NCBI RefSeq assembly: GCF_001418345.1 | Contig: NZ_LIPW01000001.1 | Span: 346,429-410,428, forward strand | Reading direction: 5' to 3' | Length of the DNA stretch: 64,000 bases | Source: Pseudidiomarina woesei | GTDB lineage: Bacteria > Pseudomonadota > Gammaproteobacteria > Enterobacterales > Alteromonadaceae | Shown here: one piece after another, positions 36,024 through 44,201 of the stretch | Layout: the number at the start of each line of letters is the position of its first letter | Numbering within the stretch: the first letter of the stretch is position 1 | Translations under genes and position numbers: made by a program | Notes under the pieces: generated by a model | What the model was told of the DNA's origin: nothing | Seen by the model: only the letters and a program-made list of their open reading frames with translations | Database searches by the model: none

Positions 36024-36917
36024 TTACTTCAAAATTGGTTTTACGTAATTGAAGATACTTGAGAAATCTTCACGTCCGTGGCCTAACTGCGACCAACTAC
36101 GGTACAGATTGTGCGTTAATGCGCCCATTGGCGTCGCTGCCCCACTAGCTAATGCTGCTTGTTGCGCTAGGCCTAAGTCTTTGCTCATTAAGTCAACCAA
36201 AAAGCCACCTTGGTAGCCATTGCTTGATGGCACATTATCCATCACACCAGGGCACGGATTATATACATCTAAAGTCCAGTTACTACCGGAACTTGCTGCC
36301 ATAATCTGTGACAGTACTTTAGGGTCTAATCCATGAGCAATGCCCAATTGCAGTGCCTCAGACGTGCCAACCATGAGCACTGACAACAACATGTTGTTGC
36401 AGATTTTTGCGACTTGCCCTGCACCGCTGTCACCGGCATGAAAAATGTTCTTACCCATGTGCTGCAACACGTCACGAGCGCGCGCTACGGCTCCGGCCTC
36501 GCCACCACAAATAAATGTTAATGTACCGGCTTTGGCACCGCCGACGCCGCCCGAAACCGGCGCATCAATAAAATCAATGCCGTGCTCTTTAAGCGCTGCG
36601 CCAACAAAACGCGCGGTTTCGGCACTAATCGTACTGCAATCGATAGCTAACGTGTCTTTGTTAAGTACACTTATTAGCCCATCGTCCGCCAAATAAACAC
36701 TTTTTACATGCTTATCGGCGGGCAACATGGTGATAATAAAATCGACGTTAGTCGCCGCTTCAGTCGCTGAACTTGCAGTGCGGCAACCTGCTTCTTTAGC
36801 CGCGCTTAACGCCGCTTCAGACAAATCAAAAACTTGAACGCTATGGCCGCCTTTAACAAGGTTAGCCGCCATTGGGCCACCCATATTGCCTAGCCCGATA
36901 AATCCTACGTTTGCCAT
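36024..36917 (-). CDS. mmsB: 3-hydroxyisobutyrate dehydrogenase
   Basis: 297 residues from ATG 36917, with GAGG five bases upstream. NAD site GFIGLGNMGGPMA at the N terminus, substrate motif DAPVSGGVGGAKAGTL, catalytic Lys in GQVAKICNNML. It oxidises 3-hydroxyisobutyrate to methylmalonate semialdehyde in valine catabolism. The upstream open frame to 37001 lies in repeat sequence and is not coding. Confidence 0.95.
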   Translation of the reverse strand: MANVGFIGLGNMGGPMAANLVKGGHSVQVFDLSEAALSAAKEAGCRTASSATEAATNVDFIITMLPADKHVKSVYLADDGLISVLNKDTLAIDCSTISAETARFVGAALKEHGIDFIDAPVSGGVGGAKAGTLTFICGGEAGAVARARDVLQHMGKNIFHAGDSGAGQVAKICNNMLLSVLMVGTSEALQLGIAHGLDPKVLSQIMAASSGSNWTLDVYNPCPGVMDNVPSSNGYQGGFLVDLMSKDLGLAQQAALASGAATPMGALTHNLYRSWSQLGHGREDFSSIFNYVKPILK

Positions 36918-36931
36918 AAAAACCTCAAATT

Positions 36932-37053
36932 CGTTGTTCGTTATTCGTCCGCTGCGCTGTTCGTTATTCGTAAGCATCGCTATTCGAACAGTGCGTAGCA
37001 CGGACGAACAGAGAACGTAGTGAACGCACGAACCGCGAAGCGCACGAACAACG
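36932..37053. repeat. Repeat-rich intergenic element before mmsB
   Basis: Ten-base terminal inverted repeats CGTTGTTCGT (36932-36941) and ACGAACAACG (37044-37053) bound a 122-base segment. Inside, GTTCGTTATTCGT occurs twice in direct orientation (36936-36948 and 36959-36971), and several GTTCG/CGAAC words and an internal TATTCGAACA dyad allow other pairings. It fills the gap between the hydrolase gene and the mmsB ribosome site. No coding potential. Confidence 0.75.
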
Positions 37054-37060
37054 GTTTTTT

Positions 37061-38185
37061 TTATTTACCTAATGTGGCTAACGGGTGATCTGCCGCTGGC
37101 CATGGTGAATTGAAAAAGCTATCAACGTCGTCTGCGGGGACATCAGCTACTGACGCGTGTTGCCATTTGGGCTGTTTGTCTTTATCAATCAACAAGGCGC
37201 GAATACCTTCGGCAAAATCGCCTCGCATGGCGCATTGTACCGACAAAGTCAGCTCTAAACGAAAACAGTCTGCCAAGCTTAAATCAGCACCGTGTTGCAA
37301 CTGGTTCCAAACAATGTGCGCCGTCATCGGGCACCCTGCAGCTAGTGTCTGTGCGGCGCGACTCAACCACTTGTCATCGCTTGCGTGCTCGGTAATATTT
37401 TTGACCACCACGCTAATATCGTCACCTTTGGTTAGCTTTTTAATCAGCTGTTGGTGCGCTTCCACTTGGCCGGCGGGGCGTAAGCTACTGTCGCGTAAGC
37501 CAATACCATTTAGCACATCAGTTACTTTCTGATGATTTAATGCCGCAGTATCACCCCACTTCACTTCGCGTAAACCCGCGACAATGTCGTCTTTGCTGGT
37601 GCTTGCGGCAAAATGGTCGGCCAATTTCAAATACAAGGCATCAGCGGCATTCATATGCGCGCCAGTTAGGCCAAGAAACAGGCCACAGCCGTCTGGCATT
37701 TGGTTGAGAAAATGCGTCGCGCCTACGTCTGGGTATAAACCAATAGTTACTTCAGGCATCGCTAACAATGAGCGCTCGGTAACCACGCGGTGGCTAGCAC
37801 CGTTCATTAGGCCCATGCCGCCACCCATAACAATACCGTGGCCCCAAAGTACAATGGGTTTCGGGAAGGTGTGAATAGCGTAATCTAATCGATATTCTTG
37901 GCTAAAAAAGTCAGCAACTTCATCAACGAGAACACCGGGCTTGGCTTGCATCGCTTTGTACATGGCAACAATATCGCCGCCGGCACAAAAGGCTTTGTCT
38001 CCAGCGCCTTGCAGCCACACACACGCAATGTCATCGTCTGCTGCCCACGCGGTCAACTGCGGTTGTAGCAATTGAATCATGGGTAAACTCAGCGCGTTTA
38101 ATGATTTTTCTGAGTTTAACGTGGCCACGCCAAGCTTTTTGCCATGCGCGCATTCCAGTTCTTCAAACAATACTGCTGCGTCCAT
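37061..38185 (-). CDS. 3-hydroxyisobutyryl-CoA hydrolase (crotonase fold)
   Basis: 374 residues. The longer-than-usual crotonase length, GGGMGLMNGA oxyanion region and catalytic Glu145/Asp153 in PEVTIGLYPDVG identify the HIBYL-CoA hydrolase branch rather than a plain enoyl-CoA hydratase. It releases free 3-hydroxyisobutyrate for MmsB. ATG 38185 has CAGGAG six bases upstream; the open frame beyond it runs into the acyl-CoA dehydrogenase end and is not used. Confidence 0.9.
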   Translation of the reverse strand: MDAAVLFEELECAHGKKLGVATLNSEKSLNALSLPMIQLLQPQLTAWAADDDIACVWLQGAGDKAFCAGGDIVAMYKAMQAKPGVLVDEVADFFSQEYRLDYAIHTFPKPIVLWGHGIVMGGGMGLMNGASHRVVTERSLLAMPEVTIGLYPDVGATHFLNQMPDGCGLFLGLTGAHMNAADALYLKLADHFAASTSKDDIVAGLREVKWGDTAALNHQKVTDVLNGIGLRDSSLRPAGQVEAHQQLIKKLTKGDDISVVVKNITEHASDDKWLSRAAQTLAAGCPMTAHIVWNQLQHGADLSLADCFRLELTLSVQCAMRGDFAEGIRALLIDKDKQPKWQHASVADVPADDVDSFFNSPWPAADHPLATLGK

Positions 38186-38216
38186 CTTCGACTCCTGTAA
38201 GACAGAAAAGCCACCC

Positions 38217-39374
38217 TTAAAGGATGGCTTGGTCCATATCGGCCAACAATCGGCGGGCAATAATTACCCGCATAATTTCGTTGGTACCCTCAAGAATTTG
38301 GTGCACACGCACGTCGCGCACATGGCGCTCTAATGGGTATTCTTTGATGTAGCCGTAACCACCATGAATTTGCAGCGCTTCGTTACACACGTTAAAGCCA
38401 ATGTCCGTCGCAAAGCGTTTGGCCATGGCGCAATAAGTGGTTTTGTCAGCATCGTTGCTGTCCACTTTAAACGCAGCTAAGCGCACCATTTGGCGTGCAG
38501 CAACCAACTCGGTGGCCATATCAGCTAATTTAAACTGTAAGGCTTGGAAGTGAGCAAGCTCTTTGCCAAATTGGCTGCGTTCGTGCATGTAATTGCGTGC
38601 AGTGTTTAATGCCGCCTGTGCCGTACCTACTGAACACACGGCAATGTTGATACGCCCGCCATCAAGGCCCATCATGGCAAACTTAAAGCCTTCGCCTTCT
38701 TGCCCCAACAAGTTGGCAGCCGGAATACGCACATCTTCAAAGGTTACCAAGCGCGTTGGCTGCGCGTTCCAGCCCATTTTCGCTTCTTTTTTGCCATAGC
38801 TAATACCGGCTGCGTCAGCAGGTACCACAAATGCTGAAATACCTTTCGGGCCAGCTTCGCCAGTGCGCGCCATAACCACCAATACATCGGTGCTACCTGC
38901 GCCTGAAATAAACATTTTTGAGCCATTTAGCACGTACTCGTCGCCGTCTTTTTTGGCGGTAGTGCGCAAGCTTGCTGCGTCAGAGCCAGCGCCTGGTTCA
39001 GTTAAGCAATATGAACCAAGTTTTTCGCCGGTAACCAGCTCAGGAACCCACTGCTCAATCACTTCAGGTTTGGCAAACGAGCCGATCATCCACGACACCA
39101 TGTTATGGATGGTCATCATGGCAGTGGTGGCAGTACAACCCATAGCCAGTTGCTCAAAAATCAGCGCCGCGTCTAAGCGGCTCATGCCAAAACCACCAGC
39201 GTCTTCTGGCGTGTACATGCCCATAAAGCCCATTTCGCCAGCTTTACGGAACACTTCAATAGGGAAATGAGACTCTTCGTCCCACTGCGCCGCAAACGGT
39301 GCTAATTCTTTGTCTGCAAAAGCTTTTGCCGTATCGACAAACGCTTGTTGGTCGTCAGATAAATTAAAATTCAT
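38217..39374 (-). CDS. Acyl-CoA dehydrogenase, probable isobutyryl-CoA dehydrogenase
   Basis: 385 residues, FAD-dependent. Signature LTEPGAGSDA (about 131-140), and the C-terminal QIHGGYGYIKEYPLERH with LEGTNEI, whose Glu is the usual catalytic-region residue of this family. It lies between mmsA and the 3-hydroxyisobutyryl-CoA hydrolase gene, so isobutyryl-CoA (valine) is the likely substrate, with 2-methylbutyryl-CoA also possible. Electrons go to ETF and then ETF-QO (55344). Confidence 0.9.
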   Translation of the reverse strand: MNFNLSDDQQAFVDTAKAFADKELAPFAAQWDEESHFPIEVFRKAGEMGFMGMYTPEDAGGFGMSRLDAALIFEQLAMGCTATTAMMTIHNMVSWMIGSFAKPEVIEQWVPELVTGEKLGSYCLTEPGAGSDAASLRTTAKKDGDEYVLNGSKMFISGAGSTDVLVVMARTGEAGPKGISAFVVPADAAGISYGKKEAKMGWNAQPTRLVTFEDVRIPAANLLGQEGEGFKFAMMGLDGGRINIAVCSVGTAQAALNTARNYMHERSQFGKELAHFQALQFKLADMATELVAARQMVRLAAFKVDSNDADKTTYCAMAKRFATDIGFNVCNEALQIHGGYGYIKEYPLERHVRDVRVHQILEGTNEIMRVIIARRLLADMDQAIL

Positions 39375-39386
39375 GACAACGTCCTA

Positions 39387-40883
39387 TTATCGTAAGTTAA
39401 TCGTCATATTCGGGCCGGTTACATCGGCGATATCGCTTTCAAACCAACGCGCCGTAATGGTTTTGGTTTCGCTATAGAAACGCACGCCCTGCTTACCATA
39501 AGCATGCAAGTCACCAAAGAACGAGCCTTTCCAACCCGTGAAAGAGAAGAACGGAAGTGGTACTGGAATTGGAATGTTAATACCCACTTGACCTACTTCA
39601 ACGTTGTGCTGGTATTTACGTGCCGCAGCGCCACTTGCCGTGAAAATGGAGGTACCATTACCGTACGGGTTGGCATTAACCATCGCCAATGCTTCGTCTA
39701 GGCTGTCGACTTCGGTCGCGCACAGCACTGGCCCGAAAATCTCGTTCTTGTAGATTTCCATGTCGGTGGTCACTTTGCTAAACATGGTTGGGCCAACCCA
39801 GTTGCCGTTCGGGAAGCCATCAACTTGACAGTTGCGGCCATCAACTAATAATTCAGCGCCTTCTTTCACGCCTTGAGTAATAAAGTTTTCAACGCGCTGT
39901 TTTGCTTGTGGGCTTATTAATGGGCCATAAGCGGCGTCTTTATTGTTCCAGCCACCCGGCTTCACTTTCGCTAGTTCTGCAGCAATTTCTGGAATCCACT
40001 CTTTCGCTGCACCAACAAATACAGCAACCGAAATCGCCATACAACGTTGGCCAGCTGCACCAACAGAAGCCCCCACCAAGTTGCTGATAACTTGTGACTT
40101 GTTCGCGTCAGGCATGATCACACAATGGTTTTTCGCGCCTGCGAATGCTTGTACGCGCTTCATGTTTTCCGTACCACGACGGTAAATGTATTGACCTACC
40201 GCGACAGAACCTACGAATGAAATCGCTTTAACTGCAGGCTCATCAAGAATGAAGTCCACTTGATCTTTAGCACCATGAATAACCTGCAACACACCTTTTG
40301 GCGCGCCCGCTTGCTCAAACAATTCCACCAAACGCGTTGGCGTTAATGGGTCTTGCTCAGATGGCTTCAGAATAAAGGTGTTACCGCAAGCAATCGCCAA
40401 TGGGAACATCCACAATGGAATCATGGCCGGGAAGTTAAATGGGGTAATGCCCGCACACACACCCAACGGCTGGGTAAAGCTGTAGGTATCAATACCACGC
40501 GCCACGTTTTCAACCGTTTCGCCCATTAATAACGACGGAATATTTGCAGCGTGTTCAACCACTTCAATACCGCGCCACACGTCGCCTTTCGCGTCTTCAA
40601 AGGTTTTACCAGTTTCGCTCGCTAAAATTTCTGCAATTTCATCATGATGCTCTTTCAACAATGCTTGATAGCGCATCATCACGCGCGCGCGCTCAGAAAC
40701 CGCCACTTCTTTCCAAGTTAAAAATGCTTTCTGCGCACTTTCAACCGCTTGCTTCATTTCGTCTTGAGTCGCACAAGGAACTTGAGCAATCACTTCTTGT
40801 GTTGCTGGGTTGGTGACATCAATCCATTTGTCGCTTTGCGACTGAATAAATTCGCCATCAATATATAAAGGAACCTTTTTCAT
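39387..40883 (-). CDS. mmsA: Methylmalonate-semialdehyde dehydrogenase (CoA-acylating)
   Basis: 498 residues from ATG 40883 (GAGG seven bases upstream). Catalytic Cys281 in [28 protein letters not shown] is typical of the CoA-acylating branch. It converts methylmalonate semialdehyde to propionyl-CoA, the last step of the valine branch. First gene of the minus-strand unit mmsA-acd-hibch-mmsB-SDR, divergent from an AraC regulator; a large hairpin element lies in its leader. Confidence 0.95.
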   Translation of the reverse strand: MKKVPLYIDGEFIQSQSDKWIDVTNPATQEVIAQVPCATQDEMKQAVESAQKAFLTWKEVAVSERARVMMRYQALLKEHHDEIAEILASETGKTFEDAKGDVWRGIEVVEHAANIPSLLMGETVENVARGIDTYSFTQPLGVCAGITPFNFPAMIPLWMFPLAIACGNTFILKPSEQDPLTPTRLVELFEQAGAPKGVLQVIHGAKDQVDFILDEPAVKAISFVGSVAVGQYIYRRGTENMKRVQAFAGAKNHCVIMPDANKSQVISNLVGASVGAAGQRCMAISVAVFVGAAKEWIPEIAAELAKVKPGGWNNKDAAYGPLISPQAKQRVENFITQGVKEGAELLVDGRNCQVDGFPNGNWVGPTMFSKVTTDMEIYKNEIFGPVLCATEVDSLDEALAMVNANPYGNGTSIFTASGAAARKYQHNVEVGQVGINIPIPVPLPFFSFTGWKGSFFGDLHAYGKQGVRFYSETKTITARWFESDIADVTGPNMTINLR

Positions 40884-40909
40884 CTCACTACCTCGTTTTA
40901 AATTCAAAT

Positions 40910-40993
40910 GCGATATTAGCTATCAGATATCCGATATTAAAACTGACATGCCGAGCTTTTGACTAATATCTAATATCTATTAGCTAATATCGC
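40910..40993. repeat. Long inverted repeat in the mmsA leader (family A)
   Basis: Arms 40910-40939 and 40964-40993 are complementary at 26 of 30 positions around a 24-base loop. The arm begins GCGATATTAGCTA and ends in GATATTA-type heptamers. It matches the atoB element (44044-44122) at 26 of 30 positions, so the two belong to one repeat family. No T run follows in the direction of mmsA. Confidence 0.8.
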
Positions 40994-41023
40994 TCTTGTT
41001 TTTCTTAGCTAATATCGCTCTTG
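40980..41023. repeat. Direct repeat, 19 bp, period 25
   Basis: The 19-base word starting TTAGCTAATATCGC occurs at 40980-40998 and 41005-41023 without change. The first copy covers the outer end of the family A inverted-repeat arm, as if that arm had been partly duplicated. Confidence 0.8.
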
Positions 41024-41054
41024 CTCTTAATCATTGTCGTTGTTTTTGTGGTGC

Positions 41055-41083
41055 TTTAACATCGACGATATTGCCCCTATAAT
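41055..41083 (+). promoter_or_regulatory. Candidate mmsR promoter
   Basis: TTTAAC (41055-41060), 17-base spacer, TATAAT (41078-41083), about 30 bases before the ATG of the AraC-type gene. The -10 is perfect, the -35 poor, as often at activator-dependent promoters. Confidence 0.55.
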
Positions 41084-41113
41084 GGACAAAATTGCTTTCA
41101 CCGAGAACCTCAC

Positions 41114-41998
41114 ATGAGCCAACCATCGTCATGGCCGCTACCCAGTGGCAGCTCGCGCGTTGTATTGCCACTGCAATTAACCCGCCAATTAGCTCGCCAC
41201 GCCCTCACAAAACACCTGTATCCGCTGGCCTACGGCCATTATGTCGATGCCGTTGGCCACCATGTTGAACGCAAGAAACACACCGATCACTTGCTTATTT
41301 TCTGCCACCGCGGCCGCGGATACTTTCGCACCGCGCATGCCGAGGGCGAACTAAAGGCCGGGCAATTGTTGTTGCTTCCTAGCAACGAGGCGCATACCTA
41401 TGCCGCCTCTACAACACAGCCGTGGAGCATTTACTGGGCGCATTTTCAAGGCACCTCAGCGGCTGCATGCATGGACTTTCTTGATCTATCGCCCGCACAA
41501 CCTGTTCTCACTCTAACCCGTTGGCGGCAGCTTATTCCTGTGGTGACCGACTTGCTTAATTTACAAACCCAACGGCATCAATTTACTGCAGCCGTGGTAG
41601 CCGCCAGCCTACTGCAACGAATAATCGCCGAGCTACCGCGGCTAACATCAACCCTGCAAGTGCCGACAGAGTTTGACTTAGCGGCGCTTGAACGGTTTAT
41701 GTACGACAACTCGCATCGCGACTTAAGCCTAGATGATTTTGCGGAGTTTGCCGGATTATCACGCTATTACTTCAGCAAAAAATTCAAACAATTTACAGGC
41801 ACAAGCCCCATGCGTTATTTCAACCAAATTCGCGTTAAAATAGCTTGTCAGTTGCTCGATAATAGCGCTGACAGCATTCGTCAAATAAGTCAGCAACTTG
41901 GCTTTGAAGACCCCTATTACTTTTCACGTTTATTTAAAAAAACCATGGGCATGTCGCCCCAGTTTTATCGTCAAACCATTACCAACCAACGAGGTTAA
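41114..41998 (+). CDS. AraC family regulator, probable MmsR
   Basis: 294 residues: N-terminal cupin-like AraC ligand domain (about 35-160) and two C-terminal HTH motifs (about 195-290; DLSLDDFAEFAGLSRYYFSKKF and the later GFEDPYYFSRLFKK). Divergent from mmsA. In Pseudomonas aeruginosa the mmsAB operon is activated by an AraC-type MmsR encoded divergently, so I infer the same role here; the effector would be a valine catabolite. Followed closely by a DMT transporter. Confidence 0.85.
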   Translation: MSQPSSWPLPSGSSRVVLPLQLTRQLARHALTKHLYPLAYGHYVDAVGHHVERKKHTDHLLIFCHRGRGYFRTAHAEGELKAGQLLLLPSNEAHTYAASTTQPWSIYWAHFQGTSAAACMDFLDLSPAQPVLTLTRWRQLIPVVTDLLNLQTQRHQFTAAVVAASLLQRIIAELPRLTSTLQVPTEFDLAALERFMYDNSHRDLSLDDFAEFAGLSRYYFSKKFKQFTGTSPMRYFNQIRVKIACQLLDNSADSIRQISQQLGFEDPYYFSRLFKKTMGMSPQFYRQTITNQRG

Positions 41999-41999
41999 T

Positions 42000-42845
42000 A
42001 TGTGGATTTTATGGGCCGTAACCGCATTATGGGCGGCGAGCTTTTCGTTAATCGGCGAATTTCTTGCCGGCCAAGTAGACGGTTATATTGCAGTCTACAT
42101 TCGAATGCTGCTGGCGTTATTGCTATTTTTACCGCTATGGCGGCCCAAGCGTCTCGCTTTTGCCCAACAATGGCGGCTTGCAGCCATTGGTGCCCTGCAA
42201 ATTGGCGTGATGTACTTGTTTTTGTATCACGCATTTTTGTATTTAACAGTGCCTGAAGTGCTGCTATTCACCATTTTCACACCACTTTATGTCACCTTAA
42301 TCGACGACGTGCTATTCGAGCGCAAGCACCTTCCAGCACAGTGGTGGTTGGCCGCAGCGCTAGCTGTTGTCGGCGCTGCTGTTATTCGGTTCAATACGCT
42401 TAGCGATGACTTCGTTATCGGTTTTTTGCTTATTCAAGCAGCCAATATTTGTTTTGCTGCCGGCCAAGTTTTTTATAAACGCTTAGAGCTTGGTTCCGAA
42501 CGCAATCAAGTGCATGTGTTCGCGTTGTTCTTTCTAGGTGCCACCATCGTTTCAAGCCTAGCCATGGCAGCCTTTGCCAATTTCGAAAAATGGCCCAGCA
42601 CCACTTTGCAGTGGGGTATCTTGGTTTGGCTTGGCCTTGGCGCTTCGGGGCTTGGCTACCTCGCTTGGAACCTCGGCGCCAAGCGCGTCAATGTGGCTCA
42701 ACTGGCGACCATGAATAACATGCTAATACCGGCTGGCTTACTTATTAACTTTGCCTTTTGGGGGCAAGCCGTTGACTGGCTTCGGCTTGCCCTTGGCGGT
42801 GGCATATTACTGGCTTCAGTATGGCTTGCGTCGCGCCGCCGTTAA
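42000..42845 (+). CDS. DMT (EamA) family transporter
   Basis: 281 residues with about ten membrane helices in two EamA halves. GAGG five bases before ATG 42000, which lies one base after the AraC gene stop; the open frame upstream is out-of-frame shadow of that gene. Substrate unknown; amino acid or metabolite export is common in this family, and the location could mean export of a branched-chain intermediate. Its TAA overlaps the convergent atoB stop (TTAA). Confidence 0.88.
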   Translation: MWILWAVTALWAASFSLIGEFLAGQVDGYIAVYIRMLLALLLFLPLWRPKRLAFAQQWRLAAIGALQIGVMYLFLYHAFLYLTVPEVLLFTIFTPLYVTLIDDVLFERKHLPAQWWLAAALAVVGAAVIRFNTLSDDFVIGFLLIQAANICFAAGQVFYKRLELGSERNQVHVFALFFLGATIVSSLAMAAFANFEKWPSTTLQWGILVWLGLGASGLGYLAWNLGAKRVNVAQLATMNNMLIPAGLLINFAFWGQAVDWLRLALGGGILLASVWLASRRR

Positions 42846-44020
42846 AGCATTTCAACAGCAACGGCAACGGCTTCACCACCGCCGATACACAACGAGGTAA
42901 CACCGCGCTGCTTGCCACGGTTTTTCAAGGCATGCAGCAAGGTAACCAACAGCCGTGCTCCGCTTGCACCAATAGGGTGACCTAGCGCACAAGCGCCGCC
43001 ATTCACGTTCACTTTGTCATGGTCTAAGTTCATTTGTTGCATCGCCAACATGGTCACCATGGCAAAGGCTTCGTTAATTTCCCACAAATCAACGTCGTCT
43101 TTGCTCCACTGTACTTTGTCGAGCAATTTGTTCATGGCACCAATAGGCGCCACGGTAAATTCCGCCGGCGCTTGCGAATGCGTCGCATGCCCCACTACGC
43201 GCGCCAAAGGTTTCAAGCCACGAGCTTTCGCCTCGCTTTCGCGCATTAAAATTAACGCCGCCGCACCGTCAGAAATTGAACTCGAGTTCGCCGCCGTAAT
43301 GGTGCCGTCTTTAGCAAACGCAGGGCGCAACCCAGGAATTTTCTCTGGCATGGCTTTGCCTGGCTGTTCGTCAATGTCTACCGTCACGTCACCTTTGCGC
43401 GTGCTGTAAGTTACCGGGGTAATTTCATTCACAAACCAGCCTTCTTTAATGGCTGTTTGCGCGCGGCTAAGCGATGCCAAGGCAAAGTTGTCCATGGCTT
43501 CGCGGCCCAAACCATATTCATCAGCGGTGCTTTGCGCATAGCAGCCCATCGCTTTGCCTTCGTATGCATCTTCAAGGCCGTCAAGCATCATGTGATCATA
43601 AATTGCATCGTGCCCCATACGGAAACCCGCACGCGCTTTTTTCAATAAATACGGCGCGTTTGACATACTTTCCATACCGCCGGCAACAACCACATCGGCC
43701 GAACCCGCATGAATCAGATCATGAGCAAACATCACCGCTTTCAAACCAGAGCCACACACTTTATTAATGGTGGTAGCGCCAGCGCTGCGTGGCAACTCAG
43801 CAAACAACGTCGCTTGGCGTGCCGGCGCTTGGCCTAGGCCCGCAGGCAACACGTTACCCATAATTACTTCCTGCACATCGTTGCCTTGCAGACCGCTTTC
43901 AACTAGCGCTGCTTTTATCGCGATGGCGCCAAGGTTAGGCGCGCTTACATCACTCAAACTACCTTGAAAACCACCCATTGGTGTGCGTTTCGCGGCAACA
44001 ATAACTACTGCATCAGACAT
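42842..44020 (-). CDS. atoB: Acetyl-CoA C-acetyltransferase (thiolase)
   Basis: 392 residues. Acylated Cys89 in NKVCGSGLKA, catalytic His in GGACALGHPIGASGAR and second Cys in CIGGGEAVAV. It splits acetoacetyl-CoA from the leucine branch (or 2-methylacetoacetyl-CoA from isoleucine) into acyl-CoAs. Divergent from liuR. GAGGAG lies five bases upstream of the ATG, and a very stable hairpin lies just beyond. Confidence 0.92.
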   Translation of the reverse strand: MSDAVVIVAAKRTPMGGFQGSLSDVSAPNLGAIAIKAALVESGLQGNDVQEVIMGNVLPAGLGQAPARQATLFAELPRSAGATTINKVCGSGLKAVMFAHDLIHAGSADVVVAGGMESMSNAPYLLKKARAGFRMGHDAIYDHMMLDGLEDAYEGKAMGCYAQSTADEYGLGREAMDNFALASLSRAQTAIKEGWFVNEITPVTYSTRKGDVTVDIDEQPGKAMPEKIPGLRPAFAKDGTITAANSSSISDGAAALILMRESEAKARGLKPLARVVGHATHSQAPAEFTVAPIGAMNKLLDKVQWSKDDVDLWEINEAFAMVTMLAMQQMNLDHDKVNVNGGACALGHPIGASGARLLVTLLHALKNRGKQRGVTSLCIGGGEAVAVAVEML

Positions 44021-44043
44021 AATCTCTCCTCAAGAGCAAAGGC

Positions 44044-44122
44044 GATACCAGCTATTGGATATTAGATATTAGAAAAAACCCGAAACATCAGATCTAATAT
44101 CTAATATCCAATAGCTAGTATC
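44044..44122. repeat. Long inverted repeat in the atoB leader (family A)
   Basis: Arms 44044-44073 and 44093-44122 match at 29 of 30 positions (24 consecutive perfect pairs at 44050-44073 / 44093-44116) around a 19-base loop. Outer bases AAAGGCGA at 44038 and TCGCCTTT at 44127-44134 extend the symmetry with a four-base insertion. The arm contains tandem GATATTA heptamers. Shares 26 of 30 positions with the element before mmsA. Confidence 0.85.
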
Positions 44123-44141
44123 GTTTTCGCCTTTTCTTACC

Positions 44142-44157
44142 TTTACGTTAACGTCAA
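44142..44157. promoter_or_regulatory. Candidate LiuR operator
   Basis: TTTACGTTAACGTCAA centred on the perfect ten-base dyad ACGTTAACGT, between atoB and liuR and 45 bases before the liuR start. LiuR regulons described in Proteobacteria use ACGT-containing palindromes of this kind; the match to the published consensus is from memory. It could serve both directions. Confidence 0.6.
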
Positions 44158-44201
44158 CTTGCATTAAGCTTAACCCTCTCAATAAAGACAAGCAAGCACA
44201 A

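Noticed and set aside
36918-37001. N-terminal extension of mmsB into the repeat element
   Set aside because: The segment is made of repeat words, and GAGG five bases before ATG 36917 gives a family-like start.
37110-37532. 140-residue plus-strand open frame opposite the hydrolase gene
   Set aside because: Antisense shadow; cysteine/serine-rich composition, no ribosome site, no recognisable family. The same holds for the long shadows at 3388-3801, 13016-13453, 38863-39270 and 43014-43409.
40980-41023. CRISPR-like direct repeat
   Set aside because: Only two copies with a six-base gap; no array, no cas genes, and the word derives from the neighbouring inverted repeat.
44044-44122. Intrinsic terminator
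   Set aside because: The stem is very strong, but no T run follows on the minus strand and there is no plus-strand gene ending here.
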